Shown here in pieces: positions 1-7,332 of a DNA stretch of 13,973 bases (position 1 is its first letter; every line of letters starts with the position of its first letter). This DNA comes from an uncultured Chlamydiae bacterium. GTDB lineage: Bacteria; Chlamydiota; Chlamydiia; Chlamydiales; CALBHK01. The stretch is taken from positions 1 to 13,973 of the forward strand of contig CALBHK010000075.1 in the NCBI GenBank assembly GCA_937894565.1, in the 5' to 3' direction. Both the position numbers and the translations under genes were made by a program. Under the pieces are notes generated by a model that was given only the letters and a program-made list of their open reading frames with translations, searched no databases and was not told where the DNA came from.

Positions 1-47
1 GAGACACATCACTTAAGGCAATGCCATAATGATGTGTCTCTTTTTTT
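1..47 (+). terminator. Rho-independent terminator of a gene left of the window
   Basis: Arms 1-11 and 30-40 are perfectly complementary (11 bp, GAGACACATCA / TGATGTGTCTC) around an 18-nt loop and are followed by seven T (41-47). The T-tract places it on the plus strand, so it should end a plus-strand gene whose body lies before position 1. That gene would converge on recJ. Confidence 0.75.
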
Positions 48-60
48 ACTCAAAACAGGT

Positions 61-139
61 AAAAAAAAGAATGACAAGATGGGCAGGATCGCCTTCCTAA
101 ATGCTTTGGGGAGGCGATCCTGCCCATCCTGTCATTCTT
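61..139 (-). terminator. Large hairpin terminator of recJ, repeat-derived
   Basis: Arms 67-94 and 112-139 pair over 28 bp with one mismatch (A77/C129) around a 17-nt loop. Read on the minus strand the hairpin is followed by eight T (complement of 61-68) and begins 22 nt after the recJ stop, the form of an intrinsic terminator. The stem is far longer than a usual terminator. Its core (minus strand 133-115, GACAGGATGGGCAGGATCG) recurs almost unchanged at 7130-7147, so a dispersed repeat seems to have been adopted as the recJ terminator. Confidence 0.75.
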
Positions 140-160
140 CTCTTACGCTTCTTTATCGTG

Positions 161-1900
161 TTAATCTTTGTTGATTTTGAAATCGCGAATAAAGATCTTA
201 AGACAATTCTGCGTGCTAAAGAATTCCATTTGGGGATTATAGACAATATCAAGCAAAAGTTCCCGGCGTTTAAGTTCTTGGGCTTGGGATCCTCGTCCGA
301 CACAAAATCCCTCAAGCATACGCTCTCCTTGAGCCAAAAAAACCTTCAAATGTTTGCCAACAACTTTTGGGGGCCATACTTGGGTAGCTTGTGTAAAAAA
401 CACTGGTTGGGGGTTTTCATTTCCAAAGGGTTCCAGCAGGCTTAAAGATTCCATGCAGTCGATGGTCAGTTCATCAAAGCGCACCCAGGCATCCAGATAG
501 AGTTTGGATTTAACATCTTCCTCTTTTAATGTTTCGTTGGCGGCAGCTAAAAAGCGCTGAGTGAACTCTTCAATATGTTCTGCTTTAATGGAAAGACCGG
601 CTGCTAAATCATGCCCGCCAAAGTTCATTAAAATATCAGAACATCTTTTTAAGGTAGAGAGGACTGGGAATTCGGGGATAGAGCGGATGGAGCCCTTGCC
701 AATGCCATTATCAATGGCAATGACAATAGTGGGGCGATTGTATTGTTTGGAAATGCGCGTTGAAATAATGGCGATCACTCCGGGATGCCAGTTTTCGGAA
801 GCTAAAACGATGGCTTTATTGACGGTGAGCTGTGGATTTCCTTTAATCATCTCTTCGACATCAGAAGACATCGAGCGTTCGATGCGTTGTCTTTCAATGT
901 TATTAAGGTCCAACTCGACTGCTAATTTTTCTGCTTCTTCTGTATCGCGTAAAAGTAGAAGCTCAACCCCTTTGCGAGGATCTGCAATACGGCCTAAACT
1001 ATTCATGCGTGGGGCAATTTTTGTAGCAATCAACATAGTGTTAATTTGTTCTATTTCCACATCGCTGACACCCACTAATTTAGTGAGTCCAATACGTTTA
1101 GTTTGTTTGAGTTGCTCAATGCCATACTTAACAAGGATACGGTTTTCGCCTACTAATGCACCCATATCTGAAATAGTGCCAAGAGCGACAAGGTCAAGGT
1201 AGCGTTTTAAGTCTACTTTTTTAGGGTCTAGCATGCCCTGAGTGATAAGGTAGTTGGCAATTCCATGAGCTAGTTTAAAGGCGACGCCTACTCCAACTAA
1301 GTGCCTATACGCAAAATCCTCGCTCTCTAGTTTTGGATTAAGAATTGCCGTGCAGGTAGGGAGAGTGTCTGTGGGTTCATGGTGATCGGTAATGATGACG
1401 TCGATGCCTCTTGAGATGTACTGGTTCACCTCTTCAGCTGAAGTAATGCCGCAATCCACTGTGATAAGGAGTTTGCAATTGTATTCTATGGCATCCTGGA
1501 GAGCATCAATAATGATATTAGTGCGCCTTCCTCCTGGCTTAGAAAGAGAGAACTTTACGTTAGCTCCTACGAATTGTAAAAATTCTGTAAGTAGTGCTGT
1601 TCCTGTCATGCCATCTACATCATTATCGCCATAAATAAGAATGCATTCATTATTTTGAATAGCGGTCCCGATGCGTTTTGTTGCTTTAGACATATCGGGA
1701 AAAAGGTAGGGGTCTTGTAGGTCCCTTAAACGGGAATAAAGGAATTCCTGAATTTCTTTATCTGTTTTAAATCCTCTCGATACAAGAACTTGTGCCATCA
1801 CAGGATGAATTTTAAACTCTTTGATAATGTGTTCGCGCAGTGGCGGGTTTTCCTTTGGAAAAACCCAAACCATTTCATGGCCATCTTTTGTTTGAGACAT
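161..1900 (-). CDS. recJ: Single-stranded-DNA-specific exonuclease RecJ
   Basis: RecJ degrades single-stranded DNA 5'->3' in recombination and mismatch/excision repair, using Mn2+ or Mg2+ in the cytoplasm. Counted from the start chosen here (579 residues; E. coli RecJ is 577), the DHH phosphoesterase motifs are visible: GDNDVDG at 91-97, DCG at 149-151, DHHEP at 172-176, SD at 244-245 and NSLGR at 300-304. The DHHA1 motif GGHDLAAGLS is at 428-437. The open frame runs upstream to an ATG at 1975, but ATG 1900 is preceded by a good Shine-Dalgarno (TTTGGAGTAGAT) and yields the family length. The extra 25 residues would be unusual, and the 1975 ATG lies inside a tandem repeat. It is monocistronic here, ending in the large hairpin at 61-139. 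C. trachomatis has recJ next to secDF (recalled); here a small plus-strand gene separates them. Confidence 0.95.
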   Translation of the reverse strand: MSQTKDGHEMVWVFPKENPPLREHIIKEFKIHPVMAQVLVSRGFKTDKEIQEFLYSRLRDLQDPYLFPDMSKATKRIGTAIQNNECILIYGDNDVDGMTGTALLTEFLQFVGANVKFSLSKPGGRRTNIIIDALQDAIEYNCKLLITVDCGITSAEEVNQYISRGIDVIITDHHEPTDTLPTCTAILNPKLESEDFAYRHLVGVGVAFKLAHGIANYLITQGMLDPKKVDLKRYLDLVALGTISDMGALVGENRILVKYGIEQLKQTKRIGLTKLVGVSDVEIEQINTMLIATKIAPRMNSLGRIADPRKGVELLLLRDTEEAEKLAVELDLNNIERQRIERSMSSDVEEMIKGNPQLTVNKAIVLASENWHPGVIAIISTRISKQYNRPTIVIAIDNGIGKGSIRSIPEFPVLSTLKRCSDILMNFGGHDLAAGLSIKAEHIEEFTQRFLAAANETLKEEDVKSKLYLDAWVRFDELTIDCMESLSLLEPFGNENPQPVFFTQATQVWPPKVVGKHLKVFLAQGERMLEGFCVGRGSQAQELKRRELLLDIVYNPQMEFFSTQNCLKIFIRDFKINKD

Positions 1901-1970
1901 ATCTACTCCAAATAAAGCCTCAGTATAGCAGTGCTTTATTTGGATGACAATACACACCTGATTTTTGCGG

Positions 1971-2005
1971 GTCATAGGGAGGTCATAGGGAGGTCATAGG
2001 GAGGT
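1971..2005. repeat. 11-nt tandem repeat, three copies, upstream of recJ
   Basis: The unit GGTCATAGGGA occurs three times head to tail (about 1970-2002) followed by a partial GGTC. On the recJ coding strand each unit carries ATG and CTCCC. Because 11 is not a multiple of 3, the successive ATGs fall in different frames. It begins about 70 nt before the recJ start. A similar triplicate lies about 66 nt before secDF. Confidence 0.9.
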
Positions 2006-2016
2006 CTCTTTATATA

Positions 2017-2040
2017 ATATTAATAAAAGTGTTTTATAAT
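2017..2040 (+). promoter_or_regulatory. Shared Inc-type promoter of the 94-residue gene
   Basis: TTAATAAAAGT at 2020-2030 is followed by TATAAT at 2035-2040, 33 nt before the ATG at 2074. The same block with the same internal spacing precedes the genes at 12511 and 13012 and, with a weaker -10, the gene at 10940. No good TTGACA-like -35 sits 17 nt upstream, so the TTAATAAAAGT block probably replaces or supplements it. Confidence 0.6.
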
Positions 2041-2073
2041 TTAGTCAGAAAAAAAACCCATAGGATTTGATTA

Positions 2074-2358
2074 ATGGATAAAATAGAAAAAGCAAGTCAT
2101 TATATGTCTATAGTTCCTGGACTTCAACAAGTAACAGGCATAGTAGAGATAATTTCTGCAATGTTTTTAGTAGTACGGGTTGTAAGTTTAGTTGGTTTTG
2201 AGGCTGGTTTGGTTAGCCTAAAGCTAAAACAACAAACACAAATGGATGATAACGTTGAGCAAAACTTAGTAAAATATGCAAAACTTTTTTTTAGAGGGAT
2301 TTCTCATATGGCCCCTTTTTATGGAACGTATTATTCCATAAAATGTCTAAAAAAATAA
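2074..2358 (+). CDS. Small hypothetical protein with one hydrophobic segment, Inc-like promoter
   Basis: The function is not recognised. The 94-residue product has a short polar N-terminus, one long hydrophobic stretch at about residues 20-48, a polar middle rich in Gln and Asp, and a basic C-terminus ending in LKK. A second weakly hydrophobic stretch (about 71-90) could be membrane-associated. The ribosome site is modest (AGGA, 10 nt before ATG). Three things support a real gene: a TATAAT promoter block identical to that of the Inc-like genes at 12511 and 13012, an abutting perfect bidirectional terminator, and freedom from overlap with neighbours. It lies on the plus strand between two minus-strand genes (recJ and secDF) that adjoin in Chlamydia as recalled, so it appears to be a lineage-specific insertion. 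It may be a small secreted membrane effector; this is inference from promoter kinship and hydropathy only. Confidence 0.7.
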   Translation: MDKIEKASHYMSIVPGLQQVTGIVEIISAMFLVVRVVSLVGFEAGLVSLKLKQQTQMDDNVEQNLVKYAKLFFRGISHMAPFYGTYYSIKCLKK

Positions 2359-2375
2359 GTCTTTGTGTATCTATT

Positions 2376-2411
2376 AAAAAAAAGGGACCTCATTTTCATG
2401 AGGTCCCTTTT
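2376..2411. terminator. Bidirectional terminator between the 94-residue gene and secDF
   Basis: Arms 2380-2393 and 2398-2411 form a perfect 14-bp stem (AAAAGGGACCTCAT / ATGAGGTCCCTTTT) with a TTTC loop. Eight A at 2376-2383 give a T-tract on the minus strand for secDF (stop at 2431). On the plus strand the TTTT of the stem serves the 94-residue gene (stop at 2358). Confidence 0.85.
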
Positions 2412-2430
2412 CATTTGTATTAAATTTTCT

Positions 2431-5400
2431 TTAAATCTTGATGATTGCGTTCTCTTTGGACTTTTCTTTATGGTGGAAGAAGAGCATCACCGGGGCTGCA
2501 ATGAAGAGCGAGGAGAGTGTTCCTACCACTACCCCGATTGTCATCACAATCGAGAAGGCAAAGATGGAGGCGCCGCCAAAAATATCCAAAGCTAAAAGCA
2601 CTAAGATCGTTGTTAATGAGGTCATAACGGTACGGCTTAAAGTGACATTTAAAGCTTCATTCACCACAACATTAAAGGGTTTTCTAGGTTGAAGGTGAAC
2701 TTCCTCGCGGATACGGTCAAAAATAATAATCGTATCATTTAAAGAGTATCCGATGATGGTCATGATCGCTCCAATCACTTGAAGATTGATCTCTGCAGGG
2801 AATCCCAGTTTATGGAATAGGGCCAAAATGCCCACAGTGATCGCCACATCGTGAGCAAGGGCAACGCCTGCTCCAATGGCATATTTGAATTCAAAGCGGA
2901 AGGTGATGTAGATCAAGATGCCTAAAAATGCTAAACCTAAGGCAATAAGGGCATTATTACGCATCGTATCGGATAGCTGCCCGCTCATGGCGCTCCATTG
3001 TTTATCCAATCTTGCAAATTGATCGCTTTGAATTTTTAAGCCTTTCTCTTGTAAAGTCTCTACAATCCAGTTGATTCTTGGATTAGATTGGTAATTATAG
3101 GCAAATTTTTCTTCTGTTATTCCTTCGGGTCCTGCTATTTCTTCGGGGAGTCCAAAATAGGGATGGCCTTGTTCTTCCATGCTCATACCAATCTGAATGC
3201 GAAGCTGAGTTGGCCTGCTGAGTTGACGCACTTCTACATCTTTCGCGTAGGCTCCGGCTGATACTAAAGCTTCGTAGACGCTTTGGCGGTAGTCTATATC
3301 CTGTCCTTCTTTCATATCAAGAGTTAAACTATAACCGCCCGTAAAATCCATTCCCAGAAGAGAGCGGTGCTGCGAAACAACTAAATAACTTCCGAAAAGA
3401 ATAGTCATTCCAGAGATCATCATTGCTGTTTTTGCATACTTAAGGAAAGGAATAGAGGTCTTTCCAATCCAGTTCGCCATTTTAAGCGAAGTGTGTTTAG
3501 CATTTTCGGCCCAACCGGTAAAGTAGTAGCGGGTCATGAATAGGGCAGAGAACATAGAAGAAATAATGCCGATCATGATGACAATGGCAAATCCTTTAAT
3601 AGGTCCTGAATCGAATTGAGTAAGAATCAGAGCCGCTATTAGCGTTGTGATATTAGAGTCAATAATCGCAGAAAATGCTTTTCGGTAGCCCGCTTGAATC
3701 GCAGAGGCTATGCGTCCAGAGTGGCTGAATTCTTCTCTTATTCTTTCAAAAACCAGCACGTTGGCATCGACTGCCATGCCGATGGTCAATACAATCCCTG
3801 CAATACCGGGCAGAGTCATTGCAGCCCCTAAAGATTCTAAAACAGCCCAAATGATAAGGACGTTAAATAGGACTGCACAAGTAGCCACAAAACCGGCAAA
3901 ACGATAGTAGCCGATCATCGTTGCTGCAACTAACATAACGGCAATAATAGAGGCAATGATCCCGCGCATTCTATCTTCTTTTCCAAGTTCAGGGCTGACG
4001 TTTTGCTCTGAAAGGATTTGAGGGGTAAAACTTAAGGATCCCGCTTTAAGATCTGCAGCTAATTGATTGATCTCTCTGTGAGTGAAGGCTCCGCTGATGC
4101 GTCCTTGAGTGCTTAAAGCCCCTTTAAGATAGGGCATATTGATTAAGCGACCATTAAGAATAACAGCCATACGATAGCCTTGAGGACTATAAGCTGCCCT
4201 TGAGGTGCCTTCGATTTTCTCTTTGGCAAATTGAGAGGTCCAGGCATAAAAATCATCGCGAGGAGAGCCCTTGCGCCCATCTGAATAGCTGCTGCCTACA
4301 GAAAAAGAGAGGGTATTGCCTTCAGTTGGATCATAGCCTACTTGTACATCAGAGAGGCTAGAGCCTTCTAATGCAAAATTGTGAAAGATAATGACCAAGG
4401 GGTGGGTATTTCCATACCATTCTGAGGGCTCATCGCCGCGTAATAGGGCAATTGTGGACGATGAGTCATCTAATGCCGAGGAGATTCTAGAAGATTCGGG
4501 AGAAGCGATACGCAGTCCATTTTCAAATAAAATACGCGCCGCTTCAGTAGTGGGTTGAAAGAGGTCGGCAGAAGAAGTATTTCCTCCTAGCTTTTTCCAG
4601 GCGATTTCATTAATGCTGGCCGCATCTTTTTTGTTAGTGACAAGGGCTTCATTCCATACATCTTGCAGGAACTGGTTCACAACAGACGATAGCTCTCCTT
4701 TATCAGTGCGGAATTTTTCATTGACAATATGAAAGGTCATGGATGACGCTTTTACCAGTTCTGTGGCAGAAAATCCTTGTGAGCCCGGAAAATCAAGCAA
4801 GATCGTCTCTCCCTCAATGCGGATAGCGCGTTCAGAGACTCCCATTTTATTCACACGATTATAGAGTTCATTGGCTGCTTGTTTGAGCTCTTCCGGATTT
4901 TTAACTGCTTCATTGTTTTGATTTTTCAATCCTATGCGTACAGATTTTCCTCCCGAAAGATCGAGGCCCCATTTTAGGATTTTTCTCTCATCGCCTTCAA
5001 AATATTTAGAGAAGCTAATTCCTAAATTGTGAAGGTAGGGATTTGTTGTAGGAGGAGCAACACTGTATTTGCGTTCATTTTGTAAAGAGGCTTGTGCTGA
5101 ATGGAAATCATCTATAGAGCGCACCAAGTCATCTTGAATAGCATCTTCAATGCGATTATGTGTTAAAATACGCTGCTCTACGTTTGTGAATTCTAAAACA
5201 GAATATTTTCCGCTGCCTTGAACAGAAAAATCTTCGCGGGTCGCAGCTATAAAATCATTAAAAAAATCGCGCAGTTCAAAAATATAATCTTTTGCATAGG
5301 GGCTGTTTTTACCTAAATAAGAACCGGGATAGGCCACATAATCCCTTTCTCGCATAAACGTTTGCAGAGCGCCTATTTCTTTTTGAAAGGCAAGCGCTTC

Positions 5401-6963
5401 TGCACTGCCTGGAATGTCTCGGTATTGCTCTAAGATATCTTGCAAACCACGAGCAATGAGGTAGACAGAACGTGGATTAAAACCTTCTTCTACGGTATCT
5501 GCATGTGCAGCTGGAGCATAGACTATAAGCCCTAAACCACGTGACTCAGGAGTTTCTTTTGAGAAAGTTTCCCAAGAGCGCAGAGGGTAATGTTCGCGAT
5601 TTAAATCGCGTGTTGCGGGAATCCAGGAGTTGAAAAGATCTTGAAGCAAGTGTTCGCTTTCTTTAGAAGCTAGAGATCCTAAATCAATAGCTAATAAGCT
5701 GCTGCTGCCATTGAGGCGGTCCAGTGCAATGCGGAAAGTGGAGAAGTGGGGGTTGATTTTTTCTCCGCTTTCTCTGGAAAGACGTGCAATTGTATTGTAG
5801 AGATGGTGCTCTAATTTTTCTTTCTGACGCGATTCGATTTCAGTAAATGATTTCTTCTCGTTTATTGCGCTCAGCTCGGGAATAATTTCAAGATCGATAG
5901 TGCCCTCATTCCAGTTAATCACAAGAGCTGAGAGGAATGGATCGAGTCCTGTTAAATCGATGCGCTGAAGGTATTCGTTAGCATTAATTTGATCAGCTCC
6001 GGTCTGAATAATGGTCAAAATCTCTTTTTGGTTGAGAGCTTCTTTGCCTGCTTTGAATGTTTCAATATTTTTTTTCACAATATCGGATGCTTTGGCAAGG
6101 GCGTCGATATGCACAGAAAGCAAACTTCTCTCTTTTTGACCCTCGCTATTTTTCTTAGCCTGTTCTAATTGTTGGTTAAGGCGTGTTTTGGTGGTTTCAA
6201 AACGCGCAATCAACTGGTGAATTTGATTGTCCTTATCTTGTGATCTTGTTTGACTAAAGGAGGCAAAATAGCGTTTAGTTAGGGGGTGATTTAATCCAAA
6301 ACTATCGACGTAATCAAGAATTTCTTCTGCCAAAGCAATCGTCATTGGGTCTAATTCTTCATTCGCGCTATTTTGAGTGATAAATTGAGTTTGTTTGGAT
6401 GGGAAGCTTTCTCCTCCAATAGCATGCATGAGATGAGAAGCTCTGTCTACGATGATATTTTTATAAAGAGGAGCGATTTTTCCATTAGAATCGATTTTTT
6501 TAGAGAATTGAAAGAGAGTATCGATCTCGCTTGGAGCTATGACATAACCCATTTTGCGCTCTATCGTCACCATTTTTCCATCGGATTCTGCAGTGACAAG
6601 GCTTAATTGTGCAGGGGAAAAATTAATGAGGGAGCCAGCGGTCGGGATATAACTTTTAAAGACTTGAGCGGCGCGCTCGTTTTCAAAAGTAATGTGGATT
6701 AAAGCAGGGTTTTTTGAATCAAGTTGGATGGAAGATGTCTTTAGGTTAAGAAGGTCTGTGTAGGAGCGTACCCACTCTAGCGTTTGTTTTTCTAACTGAT
6801 TAACGCGTTCTGTAATTTCAAGAGCCACTTCATGCGCGCGAGGAGCATCAACCTCTTCGTTAAGTGGTTTGGAGTAATAAAAGATGGTGGGGAAGATGCT
6901 GTAGAGCGTAAAAGCAATCACAGCGAGAATGACAAAAAATTGCCAATTTTTGCGTTTTTCCAT
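2431..6963 (-). CDS. secDF: SecD-SecF fusion, protein translocase accessory subunit
   Basis: SecDF sits in the inner membrane beside SecYEG and uses the proton gradient to help pull exported proteins out. The 1510-residue product fuses SecD and SecF. After a Lys/Arg-rich N-terminus and TM1 (about 8-28) it shows the SecD motif GLDLSGG (D668) and a TM bundle with VDANVLVFERIREE (D1066). The SecF half has GMDFTGG (D1206), SLNDTIIIFDRIREE (D1410) and LSRTVMTSL (R1444). D1066, D1410 and R1444 match the proton-relay residues described for Thermus SecDF (D340, D637, R671). About 640 residues separate TM1 from GLDLxGG, far more than in E. coli or Bacillus; this segment has a Gln/Glu/Lys-rich coiled-coil-like part near residues 240-320. 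ATG 6963 was chosen over the in-frame ATG 7029 because MEKRKNWQFF gives a normal SecD N-terminus. An AAAGG lies about 13 nt upstream, which is rather far. Confidence 0.95.
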   Translation of the reverse strand: MEKRKNWQFFVILAVIAFTLYSIFPTIFYYSKPLNEEVDAPRAHEVALEITERVNQLEKQTLEWVRSYTDLLNLKTSSIQLDSKNPALIHITFENERAAQVFKSYIPTAGSLINFSPAQLSLVTAESDGKMVTIERKMGYVIAPSEIDTLFQFSKKIDSNGKIAPLYKNIIVDRASHLMHAIGGESFPSKQTQFITQNSANEELDPMTIALAEEILDYVDSFGLNHPLTKRYFASFSQTRSQDKDNQIHQLIARFETTKTRLNQQLEQAKKNSEGQKERSLLSVHIDALAKASDIVKKNIETFKAGKEALNQKEILTIIQTGADQINANEYLQRIDLTGLDPFLSALVINWNEGTIDLEIIPELSAINEKKSFTEIESRQKEKLEHHLYNTIARLSRESGEKINPHFSTFRIALDRLNGSSSLLAIDLGSLASKESEHLLQDLFNSWIPATRDLNREHYPLRSWETFSKETPESRGLGLIVYAPAAHADTVEEGFNPRSVYLIARGLQDILEQYRDIPGSAEALAFQKEIGALQTFMRERDYVAYPGSYLGKNSPYAKDYIFELRDFFNDFIAATREDFSVQGSGKYSVLEFTNVEQRILTHNRIEDAIQDDLVRSIDDFHSAQASLQNERKYSVAPPTTNPYLHNLGISFSKYFEGDERKILKWGLDLSGGKSVRIGLKNQNNEAVKNPEELKQAANELYNRVNKMGVSERAIRIEGETILLDFPGSQGFSATELVKASSMTFHIVNEKFRTDKGELSSVVNQFLQDVWNEALVTNKKDAASINEIAWKKLGGNTSSADLFQPTTEAARILFENGLRIASPESSRISSALDDSSSTIALLRGDEPSEWYGNTHPLVIIFHNFALEGSSLSDVQVGYDPTEGNTLSFSVGSSYSDGRKGSPRDDFYAWTSQFAKEKIEGTSRAAYSPQGYRMAVILNGRLINMPYLKGALSTQGRISGAFTHREINQLAADLKAGSLSFTPQILSEQNVSPELGKEDRMRGIIASIIAVMLVAATMIGYYRFAGFVATCAVLFNVLIIWAVLESLGAAMTLPGIAGIVLTIGMAVDANVLVFERIREEFSHSGRIASAIQAGYRKAFSAIIDSNITTLIAALILTQFDSGPIKGFAIVIMIGIISSMFSALFMTRYYFTGWAENAKHTSLKMANWIGKTSIPFLKYAKTAMMISGMTILFGSYLVVSQHRSLLGMDFTGGYSLTLDMKEGQDIDYRQSVYEALVSAGAYAKDVEVRQLSRPTQLRIQIGMSMEEQGHPYFGLPEEIAGPEGITEEKFAYNYQSNPRINWIVETLQEKGLKIQSDQFARLDKQWSAMSGQLSDTMRNNALIALGLAFLGILIYITFRFEFKYAIGAGVALAHDVAITVGILALFHKLGFPAEINLQVIGAIMTIIGYSLNDTIIIFDRIREEVHLQPRKPFNVVVNEALNVTLSRTVMTSLTTILVLLALDIFGGASIFAFSIVMTIGVVVGTLSSLFIAAPVMLFFHHKEKSKENAIIKI

Positions 6964-7028
6964 AGCTAGCTTGACCTTTATTAAGTTGCGAATAGCCAAG
7001 AGGATATCAGATTGACGCGCAAAAAACA

Positions 7029-7063
7029 AGATGGGGAGATAGATGGGGAGAAGATGGGGAGAT
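7029..7063. repeat. 11-12-nt tandem repeat, three copies, upstream of secDF
   Basis: AGATGGGGAGA(T) is repeated at 7029-7040, 7041-7051 and 7052-7063. It starts 66 nt before the chosen secDF start and overlaps the alternative ATG at 7029. In copy number, unit length and distance from the gene it mirrors the GGTCATAGGGA repeat upstream of recJ. Confidence 0.9.
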
Positions 7064-7071
7064 AATAGAGG

Positions 7072-7258
7072 TTAACCGCAGAGCCGCAAAGAGCGCAGAG
7101 GAAGCGCAGAGAAAAAAGAACAGAACAAGGACAGGATGGCAGGATCGGCTATCGCCGGATAGGCAGAATAATTACTTGAACGGGGTATCTGAACTGTTAC
7201 ATCCTATTTTCCTTTTTTCTCTGCGTTTGCTCTGCGACCTTTGCGGCTCTGCGGTTAA
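7072..7258. repeat. 187-bp element with 47-bp imperfect inverted repeats (MITE-like)
   Basis: Left arm 7072-7118 begins TTAACCGCAGAGCCGCAAAG, and right arm 7212-7258 is its reverse complement with about four mismatches. Each arm contains CGCAGAG/CGCAAAG units about 9-11 nt apart. The interior holds GACAGGATGGCAGGATCG at 7130-7147, nearly the same as the core of the hairpin at 67-139, then a small hairpin CGGC-TATC-GCCG. No coding frame is evident. It may be a non-autonomous mobile element or an extragenic palindromic repeat; no target-site duplication was seen, so its type is uncertain. It occupies most of the gene-free stretch between secDF and the translocase gene. Confidence 0.8.
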
Positions 7259-7270
7259 TGCATTTATCAA

Positions 7271-7315
7271 ATAAAAAAGCCCCTGTCTCTTACAAAGTGT
7301 AGGAGACAGGGGCTT
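7271..7315 (-). terminator. Terminator of the ATP/ADP translocase gene
   Basis: Arms 7277-7289 and 7303-7315 pair perfectly (AAGCCCCTGTCTC / GAGACAGGGGCTT), extended by a G-U and an A-T pair. On the minus strand the hairpin runs into TTTTTT (complement of 7273-7278). It begins 18 nt after the stop codon at 7333. Confidence 0.88.
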
Positions 7316-7332
7316 GTATGAGCGAAAAGGTC

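Noticed and set aside
561..1202. 213-codon plus-strand open frame opposite recJ
   Set aside because: It is antisense to the conserved DHH domain. The product is Ser/Arg/Ile-rich with no domain, as expected from a mirrored frame.
1901..1975. A longer recJ start at ATG 1975 (604 residues)
   Set aside because: It lies in the 11-nt tandem repeat, has no purine-rich ribosome site, and adds an unmatched N-terminus. ATG 1900 has GGAG at good spacing and gives the family length.
6964..6985. CTTAATAAAGGTCA upstream of secDF (minus strand) as another Inc-type promoter
   Set aside because: It matches 13 of 14 bases of the block, but no -10-like hexamer follows at the required spacing and the ATG comes 22 nt after the C. 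The AAAGG probably acts as the ribosome site instead.
6964..7029. A longer secDF start at ATG 7029
   Set aside because: The extra 22 residues precede a normal SecD N-terminus and begin inside the tandem repeat. MEKRKNW followed by a membrane segment is the expected form.
7072..7258. The CGCAGAG units as a CRISPR array
   Set aside because: The repeats are only 7-8 nt with 2-4 nt between them and are arranged in inverted arms, without spacers or cas genes.
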